A stretch of 51,613 bases of DNA from Streptomyces sp. AV19 (GCF_015999245.1 NZ_JAEAMR010000015.1:153195-204807), one strand, 5' to 3'; counted from the first letter of the stretch, positions 40,653 through 48,867 are shown. Made by a program: numbers and translations. The notes: generated by a model not told the origin, from the sequence alone.

Positions 40653-41213
40653 CTAGGCGGCGCCGGGCAGGGGGAGGGCGAACCAGACGGTCTTGCCCTC
40701 GGGCGAGGCGTGGTGTCCCCACTGGTCGGCGATCTGCTCGACGAGCCACATGCCGCGTCCGCCCTCGCTGTCGTCGCCCGCGAGGGAGCAGGCCGGCAGG
40801 GCGGCGCCGCAGTCGGTGACCTGGGCGAGGAGGTGGGCGGGGGTGCGGGTCAGGGCCAGCTCGACGCCGCCGGAGCCCTCGGGGACGTGCACGACGGCGT
40901 TGGTGACCAGCTCGGACAGCAGCAGGGCTGCGTCGTCCGTCAGCTCGTCCAGCCCCCACTCGGCGAGCAGCACCCGGGAGAACCGGCGGGCCAGGGCCGC
41001 GGAGCGCGGGGACGCGGGCAGCGAGAGGGTGCGCGCGGGCGGCGGCGCGGGGAGCTCCGGCTGCCGCGGGCGGGCGAGGCCGGGCAGGACCGGGGGGAGG
41101 AAGCCGCCCGGCTGATGGGTGCCGGACGGCCACGGGACGACCGGGGCCGGGGCGCCGGGGAAGACGTCCGCCGGGAACGACGGGCTCAGGGTGTCGCGGC
41201 TGGAAGCAGGCAT
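40653..41213 (-). CDS. RsbW-like GHKL ATPase / anti-sigma factor
   Basis: A 186-residue protein with a Pro-rich N-terminal tail (about 65 residues) and a GHKL ATPase domain of the anti-sigma/serine-kinase type: SAALARRFSRVLLAEWGLDELTDDAALLLSELVTNAVVHVPEG (N-box), HLLAQVTDCGAALP (G1), EGGRGMWLVEQIADQWGHH (G2), KTVWFALPLP. Such proteins bind sigma factors or phosphorylate STAS antagonists. It lies directly upstream of the PAS-GAF-SpoIIE phosphatase, giving a kinase and phosphatase pair without a visible STAS antagonist. Confidence 0.85.
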   Translation of the reverse strand: MPASSRDTLSPSFPADVFPGAPAPVVPWPSGTHQPGGFLPPVLPGLARPRQPELPAPPPARTLSLPASPRSAALARRFSRVLLAEWGLDELTDDAALLLSELVTNAVVHVPEGSGGVELALTRTPAHLLAQVTDCGAALPACSLAGDDSEGGRGMWLVEQIADQWGHHASPEGKTVWFALPLPGAA

Positions 41214-41400
41214 GTGGCTCTGGGCTGTCGAGGGGGGAGCGCGAAGGCGGGGGCGTGGGGCCCATTGGTCGTCCTCGCGGTGGTTTTCCCCACACTCGCT
41301 CGATTTCCGCCAGAGGTCTATACCCTATGGGTCACCGGTTCCTCGCGGAGTGCAATATTCGCAGGTGACGCCGCATGAACGGGCCGTAAAGTCACGGTGA

Positions 41401-41428
41401 CGTCTCCGCGGCACGGGCCGCGGAGACG
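41401..41428 (-). terminator. Terminator of the DUF4360-type gene
   Basis: CGTCTCCGCGGC (41401-41412) and GCCGCGGAGACG (41417-41428) form a perfect 12-bp stem with loop ACGG, 27 bases beyond the stop of the minus-strand gene. The rest of the 41214-41400 gap is the promoter side of the RsbW-like gene, with TATAGA (minus strand, near 41320) as a possible -10. Confidence 0.8.
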
Positions 41429-41455
41429 CTCACTTCGGGCGGACGCCCGCGGCGG

Positions 41456-42109
41456 CTACTTCTTCGCCGGGCACTCCTTCCAGGCCAGGTGGTAGAGGGT
41501 GTTGAGGCTGCCGTCCGTCGAGTCCATGGTCATGAAGCTGGTGGTCTTCGAGGTGTCCGAGGTGCCGGGGTAGACCCGCAGCTCGGTGTTGATGTTGAAG
41601 TTGCGTCTCTCGCCGCAGGGGGCCCAGACCAGGCTGGTCACCGGCACCTGGTCGGTCGTCTGCCAGTTGTCCCCGTAGGCGCCTCTGATGGTGTGGGTGC
41701 TGGGCACCGTCTGCGACGAGCCCTGGAAGTAATAGGACGCCTTCTCGGTTCCGTAGGCGCCCGCCTCCAGCTTGGCGTAGCCGCGGTAGTCGGCCTGGGC
41801 GATGGCGTAGGTGAAGCCCTGCGGTACGTGGACGTCCAGGTTGAGCTGGCAGTTCTTGCGGAAGTCGGTGGGCTTGGAGCCCACTCCGACCTGGGCGAGG
41901 TAGTCGCTGTAGGTCACGGTGAACGCGGTGTTGTCGGGCGAGACCGCCACCGCGGCGGTGCCCGCCGGACACCCGGAGCCGTTCACGGTCGCGATCTCGA
42001 TCACGATCTTGTCCGGCGGCGGGTTGGTGATGACGGAGGGCTGCTGGGTGGAGAACGCCGAGGCGAACATCGCCGCGAGCGCACCGGCGGTGACCAGACC
42101 TGCGGGCAT
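41456..42109 (-). CDS. Secreted DUF4360-type protein
   Basis: A 217-residue exported protein of the DUF4360 family, which is common in Streptomyces and fungi and has no known function. The short signal peptide MPAGLVTAGALAAMFASAFS is followed by ATVNGSGCPAGTAAVAVSPDNTAFTVTYSDYLAQVG, the family hallmark. Later motifs are NCQLNLDVHVPQGFTYAIAQADYRGYAKL and SLVWAPCGERRNFNINTELRVYPG. Four Cys suggest two disulphides. ATG 42109 is preceded by TTGGAG at suitable spacing. A 20-bp palindrome sits just upstream, and a clear terminator follows the gene. Confidence 0.85.
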   Translation of the reverse strand: MPAGLVTAGALAAMFASAFSTQQPSVITNPPPDKIVIEIATVNGSGCPAGTAAVAVSPDNTAFTVTYSDYLAQVGVGSKPTDFRKNCQLNLDVHVPQGFTYAIAQADYRGYAKLEAGAYGTEKASYYFQGSSQTVPSTHTIRGAYGDNWQTTDQVPVTSLVWAPCGERRNFNINTELRVYPGTSDTSKTTSFMTMDSTDGSLNTLYHLAWKECPAKK

Positions 42110-42127
42110 GGCGCTCCAATCGGTTGT

Positions 42128-42147
42128 CCTCGGGCGGCCGCCCGAGG
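42128..42147. promoter_or_regulatory. 20-bp perfect palindrome before the DUF4360-type gene
   Basis: CCTCGGGCGG is followed directly by its reverse complement CCGCCCGAGG. It lies 19 bases upstream of the start codon, so it is either an operator or an mRNA leader hairpin that could influence access to the ribosome binding site. Confidence 0.6.
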
Positions 42148-42615
42148 GACGACAGGGGATCCCGGGACAGCCGTGACCGGACGGCCACCCGGCGACGGGC
42201 ATGCGCGGGGGACTGCCGTGCCAGGCACCGGGATCTTGGTGACGGGCCGGAAGAAGAGCAGGTCAGGAGCGTAGTAAGTCATGCTCATGACATCCACGCG
42301 GCCCGCTGGGACGGGGAGCGTTCGAATGATAGGAAGCGGCGCGGGGGTTGGCTAGGGCTACGGGCGTACGCCCTCCGCGCCCCTGTACACCCGGAGGCAA
42401 CCGCCCTCACGCCCCCCGCCGGAGTGACGCCCCGAATCTGGCCGAAATCCGCCGTACGCCGTGAACCCGCTGGTCATGCGACGGCGTTCGGCCAACTCCA
42501 CGGTAATGACCGGCTTTTTGCCCCGCTCCCGGCTTTTAGCTACGCCTAAAGGTGGCATCCTGCCGTTGGTGAACGGACAACCGACGGCAGCAGCCGCAGG
42601 CGACTGGGGGGAACG
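42148..42615. other. Divergent intergenic region, no gene seen
   Basis: Nearly 470 bases with no convincing coding frame. An imperfect inverted repeat TTTAG (42535-42539) / CTAAA (42546-42550) lies 66 bases before the XRE gene and could be its operator. Relatively AT-rich stretches near 42265-42345 probably hold the promoter of the DUF4360-type gene. Confidence 0.4.
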
Positions 42616-42954
42616 ATGAGCTGGCGCACGAGAACGGCGGACGACCGGACCGCCGACCCGGCCGGAGGAAAGCTGGCCCGGCAGGCGACCGCCTCCCTGG
42701 CCGGACTGCTCGCGGAACGCGGCCTGTCCCGCAAGGACCTGGCCGACCGCATGGGGGTCTCGCCCGGCAGGGTCAGTCAGATCCTCTCCGGCGGCGAGAA
42801 CCTGACGCTCAAATCGCTCGCCGCCGTCGCCGACTCGCTCGGCGCACGGGTGGAGATCTCCTTCTCGGAGCCGTCCGGCACGCCGGCGACGCCGTCCCCC
42901 TCCCCCGCCGCACCCCTTCCGGTGACCACCGGAGCCCCGCACCGCGACTCCTGA
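42616..42954 (+). CDS. Small XRE-family regulator
   Basis: A 112-residue protein with a Cro/C1-type helix-turn-helix: KLARQATASLAGLLAERGLSRKDLADRMGVSPGRVSQILSGGENLTLKSLAAVADSLGARVEISF. A Pro/Ser/Thr-rich tail follows. The sequence resembles antitoxin-like XRE proteins (HigA type), but no toxin gene is adjacent: the next gene is convergent and encodes a membrane protein. ATG 42616 follows GGGGGA. A strong nested hairpin lies after the stop. Confidence 0.8.
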   Translation: MSWRTRTADDRTADPAGGKLARQATASLAGLLAERGLSRKDLADRMGVSPGRVSQILSGGENLTLKSLAAVADSLGARVEISFSEPSGTPATPSPSPAAPLPVTTGAPHRDS

Positions 42955-42970
42955 ACCGGGCGCGTGCCGT

Positions 42971-43008
42971 CGGTCCTCCGCGCCGGGCGGGCCCGGACCG
43001 GAGGACCG
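42971..43008. terminator. Nested bidirectional terminator
   Basis: CGGTCCTCCG (42971-42980) and CGGAGGACCG (42999-43008) form a perfect 10-bp outer stem. An inner CCGGGC/GCCCGG stem extends it. It lies exactly between two convergent genes. Confidence 0.85.
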
Positions 43009-43018
43009 GTGGATCCCG

Positions 43019-43792
43019 TCACCGTCCGACCGTCACCGCGTCATCCGCTTCCTCACGGGACATGTGACGCTCCCTGAGCTCCAGGAGCCTGCGGGCGTCA
43101 CTGCGCTTGCCGTACGCGTGCCCCAGCTCCAGCAGGTGCCTCAGGTACTGCTCCGCCTCCCCGAACGCCCGCCGCACCAGGCGGGCCTCCTCGGGGGTGG
43201 GGCGCCGCCCCTGCTGCTGGCACGCCTTGTCGACCTTGGTCTCCGCAGTGATCCACTTCTGGGCCGCGGCCCGGACCTCGGCGTGCCGTTCGGCGATCTC
43301 CTTGCGCAGGGCGGTGCGCGCCCGGCCTGTGCGCCCCGGCACGTCGACCCGCATCAGCAGATGGTCCTTCAGGGCGGTCGCGAACGCGTCCAGGTCCCAG
43401 CAGTCGCGGAACCCCTCGGCCATCCGGTCGCACCAGTCGGCCCGGTCGCTGCGCAGCCGCAGGGCGAGCTGGTGCAGCAACAGCGAATCGCCCAGGGTCA
43501 GTACGGCCAGGACGGCCCGGGCCCCGGTCTGTTCGGCGCGGCCTCGCGGTATCACCCCCGTACCGGCCACGGCCCCCACGGCCACCGGCGGCACGCTGGA
43601 GGCGTGCGGCAACAGCAACCCGCCGGCCACCGCCGCCACCGCCGACGTCCACAGGACGACGCCGACGGTGAGCGCCGCCGACCGCGCGGTGCCCAGGAGC
43701 CTGCCCTCCTCGCGGAAGCGGAAGACCAGGCTCACCCAGGTCACCGGTGCGCAGACGACGGCGGGCAGCAACCACTCCGAGATCACGGACAC
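43019..43792 (-). CDS. Membrane protein with cytoplasmic helical domain
   Basis: I do not recognise the family. The N-terminal third has two or three hydrophobic segments (WLLPAVVCAPVTWVSLVF, LTVGVVLWTSAVAAVAGGLLL, and a weaker third). The rest is charged and helical (MAEGFRDCWDLDAFATALKDHLLM, ERHAEVRAAAQKWITAETKVDKACQQQGRR, FGEAEQYLRHLLELGHAYGKRSDARRLLELRERHM), and may form a coiled coil. I chose GTG 43792 behind AGGGGG; GTG 43807 behind GGGGG is equally possible. It has no operon partner and is convergent with the small XRE gene. Confidence 0.65.
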   Translation of the reverse strand: MSVISEWLLPAVVCAPVTWVSLVFRFREEGRLLGTARSAALTVGVVLWTSAVAAVAGGLLLPHASSVPPVAVGAVAGTGVIPRGRAEQTGARAVLAVLTLGDSLLLHQLALRLRSDRADWCDRMAEGFRDCWDLDAFATALKDHLLMRVDVPGRTGRARTALRKEIAERHAEVRAAAQKWITAETKVDKACQQQGRRPTPEEARLVRRAFGEAEQYLRHLLELGHAYGKRSDARRLLELRERHMSREEADDAVTVGR

Positions 43793-44431
43793 CTGGCCCC
43801 CTGTCACATGGACCCCCAGCTGCTGGTGGACGGCGGGGCCCGGTGACGGGCGGGCCCCCACCGGGTGTCACGCGCTCCCCGCGAGCCCGCACGGCTCGCC
43901 GACCGTCACGCTGCGCCCCACCACGATCACCAAATGATGTTCCCACCAGGGGCCGTTACCGCGTGCAACGATCCGGCCAAGCATAGTGACGACCGCATGG
44001 ATCGCGCCATCCCCACGCGTCCCCCTCGCCCCCTGCCGGGACGGCCCCGGCGAGCGCCCGTCGATGCACATATTTCGTTTGCCGCCCCAAAGGGGATCAT
44101 CCCCGGAGCGCGGGAGGAAGGGGGCGGGTGCCGCCAGGGCCCGGGGGCCGCGGCCGGGGGCGCGGCCGTTTGCGGGAACTCCCGTTTCCCGGGCCTGGTT
44201 CCGGGGCGGCCGCCGGCTCTGTTCCGGCATCCTTCGGTGCCCGGCCCGACGGGGGCGGACGGTCGCTGTTCCGGGCCTCGGTTTCGGTCGCTGCTGCAAT
44301 GCCGGCGCCCGGCTGCCGGTCGTCGTCCCGCTCGGCAGGCGTGCCGTCCCGTGGACGGTGGACGCCTGCCCGGAGCGGTCCGAAAAGCGGGTGGACAGGG
44401 GGCGGGGCGCCGCTGTCGCGCGGGCCTTGTC
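43793..44431. other. Long intergenic gap, nothing firm
   Basis: About 640 bases between two minus-strand genes. The right half (44000-44430) is very GC-rich with no coding character. The left half probably carries the promoter of the membrane protein. A 38-codon minus-strand frame (start ATG 43984, reading MLGRIVARGNGPWWEHHL) is the only peptide-like stretch, and I cannot support it as a gene. No repeat-family module is present. Confidence 0.4.
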
Positions 44432-45742
44432 CTAGGCGTGCTCGGGTACGGGCTCGGCGCCGGCGGCGCCGGGCACGCCGTCCACGCCGTCGGGCTCCTC
44501 GTCGGGCACGTCGTCGTCCTCGACGACGAGGACGATCTGCCGCGCGAGGCGGCCGGCCAGTCCCTCCAGTCCGTCCGGGGCCGCGGCGCCGGTCACGAAG
44601 GCCCCGGGCCGGCCGATGGCGTCCCGCTCCGCCGTGACGGTGCCGCCCGGTGCCACGGCGAGGCCCGCCGTGAGGACGTTGGGGTGGCGCAGCAGCTCGT
44701 CCCAGCCGTGCACGGCGCACAGCCGGCCGGGCGGGGCGAGCAGGAAGTCGGCGCGCGCGGCCCCGGCGGGGGCGGGCGGCGGCCGCCGCTCGCAGCCGAG
44801 CAGGTCGTCGACGAGCATGCCGTAGAGCTCCAGTCCGGGGCGGGTGTACTCGACCAGGGCGTGGACGTACTCGCCGCCCGCGCGGCAGTGGACGTCGCCG
44901 ACGACGATCCCCGAGCCGTTCGCCCAGAAGCCGACGTGGAAGATCCCGTGCGTGACGCCGAGGACGTCGAGGGCCTCGGCGACCGTTTCGCAGGCGCGTT
45001 CCGCGGTGGCCGCGTCCAGTCCCGCGGGCTGGGCGCGGGCGGTCGTCAGGAGGGCGTCGGTGACGGTCCTGCGGGTGAGGGCGAGGACGTGGGCCTCGCC
45101 GTCGAGCATCACGCCCTCCGCGGAGTACGCGTCGCCCGGGACGAAGGTCTCGACGAGGAAGTACGGCGCGGCGTCCGGCTCCGTCGCCCGGCGCACCGCT
45201 TCGGGGAGTTGGCCGAGGCGGTCCACGCGGGAGACGCCGGTACCGTCGAGGCCGTCGCGCGGGGCGACGATCCACGGGCCCGGGAGGGTCTCGCGCAGGA
45301 AGCGCTCGGCGCCGTCGGCGTCCTCGCAGACGGCGCTGTACGGCTGGGGGAAGCCGGCGTCGCGCAGCCGCTGCCGGCAGAGGTCCCTGGTGCGGACGCA
45401 TCGCACGACGTCCGGGTCGTTGCCGGCCAGGCCGAGTTCGCGGGCGACGACGGCGGTCGGCAGGACGGCTCGTTCTCCGATCGTCAGTACGCCGTCGATC
45501 GGGGGGTCGGTGGCGGCCCAGGCGCGGCATGCCTCCGGGTTGAGCACGTCCAGTGCGACGACGTCGTCGACGTACGCGAGCTCCTCGGCGGTGGCCGATC
45601 GCAGGTTCGCCGGGGTGTCGGCGCCGACGAGGGTGATGCCGCGGGGGCGGGCCTGGGCGCTGAGGCGGCGGATCTGGTCGCGGTCCCAGGGGGTGGTGGC
45701 GGTGGTGCCCATGAGGAGGAGGGTGGTGTCGAGGTCGGTCAT
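44432..45742 (-). CDS. ATP-grasp domain protein next to the lanthipeptide operon
   Basis: A 436-residue ATP-grasp protein of the carboxylate-amine ligase type. Elements in order: the N-terminal domain (TLLLMGTTATTPWDRDQIRRLSAQ, then GITLVGADTP), ATP-grasp A (CVRTRDLCRQRLRDAGFPQP), the phosphate-loop region (PWIVAPRDGLDGTGV, YFLVETFVPGDAYSAEGVML), and FHVGFWANGSGIVVGDVHCRAGGEYV, where the usual E-x-N reads D-V-H. That last change may weaken metal binding. A long acidic tail (VVEDDDVPDEEPDGVDG) closes the protein. It is divergent from lanKC, 299 bases apart, with a palindrome in its leader and a repeat copy between. Any link to the lanthipeptide is inference. Confidence 0.75.
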   Translation of the reverse strand: MTDLDTTLLLMGTTATTPWDRDQIRRLSAQARPRGITLVGADTPANLRSATAEELAYVDDVVALDVLNPEACRAWAATDPPIDGVLTIGERAVLPTAVVARELGLAGNDPDVVRCVRTRDLCRQRLRDAGFPQPYSAVCEDADGAERFLRETLPGPWIVAPRDGLDGTGVSRVDRLGQLPEAVRRATEPDAAPYFLVETFVPGDAYSAEGVMLDGEAHVLALTRRTVTDALLTTARAQPAGLDAATAERACETVAEALDVLGVTHGIFHVGFWANGSGIVVGDVHCRAGGEYVHALVEYTRPGLELYGMLVDDLLGCERRPPPAPAGAARADFLLAPPGRLCAVHGWDELLRHPNVLTAGLAVAPGGTVTAERDAIGRPGAFVTGAAAPDGLEGLAGRLARQIVLVVEDDDVPDEEPDGVDGVPGAAGAEPVPEHA

Positions 45743-45760
45743 GCGGGGGTGCTTGCCTTT

Positions 45761-45777
45761 CTCGGACTTGGTCCGAG
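45761..45777 (-). promoter_or_regulatory. Inverted repeat in the ATP-grasp gene leader
   Basis: CTCGGAC-TTG-GTCCGAG is a perfect 7-bp inverted repeat 18 bases upstream of the start codon. Immediately upstream (45778-45830) the sequence is unusually T-rich, with GGATTG-like units repeated (GGATTGTTTCGGATTGG at 45799-45815), a probable promoter. Confidence 0.55.
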
Positions 45778-45837
45778 TTGCATTGACTTGGGTTGTTTTG
45801 GATTGTTTCGGATTGGTTTGGCCTGGTGTGGTGGGAC

Positions 45838-45935
45838 GACGGTAGCGGGGTGCAGGGGCGGAGCCCCGCTCGCCGCGCGGAGCGCGGTGCCGGGGCCGGG
45901 GCCTGCCCCGGGAGGGGCGGTGAAAGGGCGGGCCG
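45838..45935. repeat. Interspersed GC-rich intergenic repeat, copy 4
   Basis: Contains GGGGTGCAGGGGCGGAGCCCC (about 45847-45867), CGCGCGGAGCGCGGTGCCGG, a GGGCCTGCCCCGG hairpin, and GGCGGTGAAAGGGCGGGCC (45916-45934). These are the same modules in the same order as copy 2 near 20.4 kb. It sits between the divergent ATP-grasp and lanKC genes, so it is not acting as a simple terminator here. Confidence 0.85.
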
Positions 45936-46041
45936 GGGGCTCTCCAACCGTGCGTTCTGCACGCCCCCTTCATGACATCTGTGACTGTCCCCGCTCCCCA
46001 CCTCGTGGAAATCTCGGTTCATCACCACCGAGGGGGATCAC

Positions 46042-48615
46042 ATGGACAAGCGGTACGAGGTCTACTGCCTGGCTGACAGGCACTTCTACGAGACCCCCGA
46101 CACCGCTGCCCACGACGGCGCGCTCTTCCCCACCGCCCAGCGGCCCGTTCCGGACGGCTGGGAGGCCACCCGCTCCGGCGACTGGCTCAACCTCCGGCCC
46201 GGAGCCGCCGGCCCCGGCCCCCTCCAGGGGTGGAAGGTCCACGTCTCCGCCACCGCGGACACCGCGGACAAGACCGCGGCCGACGTCTGGGAGTACTGCG
46301 TCCCCCGCGGCATCCCGTTCAAGTTCGTCCCCGCGCCGCACCTCCTGCACCTGCGCAACACCAAGTACGCCGCCCGCGACCACAGCGGGAAGTTCGTCAC
46401 CGTCTACCCGGCGGACGAGGCGCAACTCCACACCGTCCTCGACGAGTTGCACGCGGTCGTCGGCGGGCGGCCCGGGCCGTACATCCTCACCGACCTGCGC
46501 TGGCACGAGGGCCCGCTCCACGTCCGTTACGGCGCGTTCGTCCGCCGTTTCTGCGTCGACGGGCGCGGGACGCTCGTCCCGGCGATCGAGGACGGCGGGG
46601 GGCAGCTGGTCCCCGATCCCAGAGAGCCGGCGTTCCAGGTGCCGTCGTGGGTGACCCTCCCGGAGTTCCTCGCCCCGCACCTGGCCGCGCGCAACGCGAC
46701 CACCGTCGCCGGCCTCCCGTACCGCATCGAGAAGGCCCTGCACTTCTCCAACGGCGGGGGCGTCTACCGCGGCACCGACACCCGCAACGGACGGCGGGTG
46801 GTCCTCAAGGAGGGCCGTCCGCACGCCGGGCTCGCAGCCGACGGGGCCGACGCCATCGCCCGGCTGGAGCGCGAGAAGGACGCGCTGGAGCGGCTGTCGG
46901 GGCTCGGCGTCGCGCCCGAGGTGCGCGACTGGTTCACCCTCGGCGACCACCGGTTCCTGGTCATGGACTTCGTCGAGGGCAAGCCCCTCAACTCCTTCTT
47001 CGGCGAACGCCATCCGCTGCTCGTCGCCGCCCCCGACCCCGCGGCCGTCGCCGCGTACACCGAGTGGGCGCTGCGGATCCACCGGGCCGTCGAGGAGGCC
47101 GTGGCCGCGGTGCACGCGCGCGGGCTGGTCTTCAACGACCTCCACATGTTCAACATCATGGTCACGCCCGACGAACGCTCCGTGCGGCTCATCGACTTCG
47201 AGGCCGCGGCGCCCGCGGCGGAGCACGGGCGTCAAGTGGTCGCCCACCCGGGCTTCTTCGCCCCGCCCGACCGCCGCGGCGCCGACGTGGACCGGTACGC
47301 GCTGGCCTGCCTGCGGCTCGCGCTGTTCCTCCCGGTCACCACGCTGTTCGTCATCGACCGGGGCAAGGCCGCCCACCTCGCCGAGGTGATCGCCGAACAG
47401 TTCCCGGTGCCGGGGGAGTTCCTCGACGAGGCCGTGGCCGAGATCCTGCGCGACACCGCGCCGCCCACCCGGGCGCGCCCGCCCGCGCCCGACGACTGGC
47501 CCGCGAGCCGCGACTCCATGGTCCGCGCCGTCCTGGCCTCCGCCACCCCGGACCGCGACGACCGCCTCTTCCCGGGCGACATCGCCCAGTTCGGCGAAGG
47601 CGGCGGCCTCGGCCTGGCGCACGGCGCGGCGGGGGTGCTGTACGCCCTCGACGAGGCCGGGGCCGAGCGGTACGAGGCGGGCGAGCGCTGGCTGCTCGAC
47701 CGCACCGATCCCCTGCCGCCGGGCACCCCGCTCGGGCTCTACGACGGCGTCGCCGGCGTCGCCCTCGTCCTCGACCGGCTCGGCCACACCGGCCGCGCCC
47801 TCGACCTGATGGACAGCGTCCTGCGCGAGAACTGGCTGCGGCTCACCTCCGACCTGCGCGGCGGCGTGGCCGGCATCGGCCTCGTCCTGGACCACCTGGC
47901 CGCCACGACCGGCGAGGCGGGCCTGCGCCGGCAGGCCCTCGCCGCAGCCCGGTCGCTCGCCGAGCGGATGACCGCCGAGGGCGCGTCCGCCGGGCGCCGC
48001 GCCGGGCTGATGCGCGGCGCGACCGGGCCCGCGCTGCTCTTTCTGCGCCTGTACGAGCGGACCGGCGCCCCCGAGCTGCTCACCCTCGCCGAGGCAGCGC
48101 TCCGCACGGACCTCGACCGGTGCGTGACGACGGAGAACGGCGGCCTCCAGGTCGACGAGGGCTGGCGCACCATGCCGTACCTCGGCGACGGCAGCGCGGG
48201 GATCGGCATGGTCCTCGACGACTTCCTGGCCCTGGCGGCCGGTGACGGCAGGGCCACGGATCCCGGCCTCGCCGCCGCCCGCGACGGCATCCTCACCGCG
48301 GCCCGGTCCCGCTTCTACGCCCAGCCCGGCCTGCTCCAGGGCCGCGCCGGAATGATCCTCCACCTCAACCGCACCACCGCCCCCGCCGTCACCCGCGACC
48401 AGGTGACCGGACAGACCCGCGGCCTGGGCTGGTACGCCATGGACTACCGGGGGGAACTCGCCTTCCCGGGGCACCAGATGATGCGGCTCTCGATGGACCT
48501 CGCCACCGGAACGGCCGGCTGTCTGCTGGCCCTGAGCGCCGCACTCGGCGGCCGCCCCGCCCAACTGCCCTTCCTCCCGCCCCTCAAGGGCGCGCCCGCC
48601 TCCGCGGGCTCCTAG
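46042..48615 (+). CDS. Class III lanthipeptide synthetase LanKC (RamC/AmfT type)
   Basis: An 857-residue three-domain enzyme that phosphorylates Ser/Thr of the precursor, eliminates phosphate and forms the thioether or carbacyclic rings. Domains: an N-terminal lyase-like region (1-215, beginning MDKRYEVYCLADRHFYETPD), a Ser/Thr-kinase-like domain (about 225-480; glycine loop GGGVYRG, catalytic loop FNDLHMFNIM, IDFE at the DFG position), and a LanC-like cyclase domain (about 520-850) with repeats such as GLAHGAAGVLYAL, GLYDGVAGVAL and YLGDGSAGIGM. The Cys/His zinc ligands of LanC and of class IV LanL are absent, which places it in class III. ATG 46042 follows GAGGGGG. The precursor gene begins 60 bases downstream. 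Confidence 0.95.
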   Translation: MDKRYEVYCLADRHFYETPDTAAHDGALFPTAQRPVPDGWEATRSGDWLNLRPGAAGPGPLQGWKVHVSATADTADKTAADVWEYCVPRGIPFKFVPAPHLLHLRNTKYAARDHSGKFVTVYPADEAQLHTVLDELHAVVGGRPGPYILTDLRWHEGPLHVRYGAFVRRFCVDGRGTLVPAIEDGGGQLVPDPREPAFQVPSWVTLPEFLAPHLAARNATTVAGLPYRIEKALHFSNGGGVYRGTDTRNGRRVVLKEGRPHAGLAADGADAIARLEREKDALERLSGLGVAPEVRDWFTLGDHRFLVMDFVEGKPLNSFFGERHPLLVAAPDPAAVAAYTEWALRIHRAVEEAVAAVHARGLVFNDLHMFNIMVTPDERSVRLIDFEAAAPAAEHGRQVVAHPGFFAPPDRRGADVDRYALACLRLALFLPVTTLFVIDRGKAAHLAEVIAEQFPVPGEFLDEAVAEILRDTAPPTRARPPAPDDWPASRDSMVRAVLASATPDRDDRLFPGDIAQFGEGGGLGLAHGAAGVLYALDEAGAERYEAGERWLLDRTDPLPPGTPLGLYDGVAGVALVLDRLGHTGRALDLMDSVLRENWLRLTSDLRGGVAGIGLVLDHLAATTGEAGLRRQALAAARSLAERMTAEGASAGRRAGLMRGATGPALLFLRLYERTGAPELLTLAEAALRTDLDRCVTTENGGLQVDEGWRTMPYLGDGSAGIGMVLDDFLALAAGDGRATDPGLAAARDGILTAARSRFYAQPGLLQGRAGMILHLNRTTAPAVTRDQVTGQTRGLGWYAMDYRGELAFPGHQMMRLSMDLATGTAGCLLALSAALGGRPAQLPFLPPLKGAPASAGS

Positions 48616-48675
48616 ACCCGGTGCCGTCACCGAGTGGCACCGCGCACCAAATCCGTCCCCAGGAAAGGAAACATC

Positions 48676-48795
48676 ATGGCTCTTCTCGACCTGCAGAACC
48701 TGGAGTCCGAGCAGAACGACGGCGGCCCCGGCGGAGCGAGCACCGTCAGCCTGCTCTCCTGCATCAGCGCGGCCAGCGTTCTGCTCTGTCTGTGA
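48676..48795 (+). CDS. Class III lanthipeptide precursor (SapB/AmfS family)
   Basis: A 39-codon gene, easily missed by size cut-offs. ATG 48676 follows AGGAAAGGAA. The leader contains LLDLQNLE, matching the conserved hydrophobic-x-L-Q helix that class III synthetases bind, followed by an acidic and Gly-rich linker (residues 12-21). The core, from about residue 22, has two perfect Ser-x2-Ser-x3-Cys modules: STVSLLSC (S22, S25, C29) and SAASVLLC (S31, S34, C38), ending in Leu39. That spacing supports labionin or lanthionine plus Dha rings, as in SapB and AmfS. The mature product should be a small, very hydrophobic surfactant-like peptide. No leader peptidase gene is visible in the window. Confidence 0.95.
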   Translation: MALLDLQNLESEQNDGGPGGASTVSLLSCISAASVLLCL

Positions 48796-48828
48796 CGGAC
48801 CGTCCGTGACGGCTCGTCCGGCATGAAC

Positions 48829-48867
48829 GGCCCCGGCCGGCCTCCCCGTGGGGGGGCGGCCGGGGCC
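48829..48867 (+). terminator. Attenuator-like hairpin between precursor and transporter genes
   Basis: GGCCCCGGCCG (48829-48839) and CGGCCGGGGCC (48857-48867) form a perfect 11-bp stem, with CTCCCC/GGGGGG extending inward. It starts 33 bases after the precursor stop and ends 31 bases before the transporter start. Partial read-through would give more precursor than transporter message. Confidence 0.75.

Noticed and set aside
42616..43792. Toxin-antitoxin pair (XRE protein and membrane protein)
   Set aside because: The genes are convergent and separated by a strong terminator, not an operon; the membrane protein resembles no known toxin.
43868..43984. 38-codon minus-strand peptide gene
   Set aside because: Its middle part looks somewhat protein-like, but there is no ribosome binding site, no family and no neighbour that needs it.
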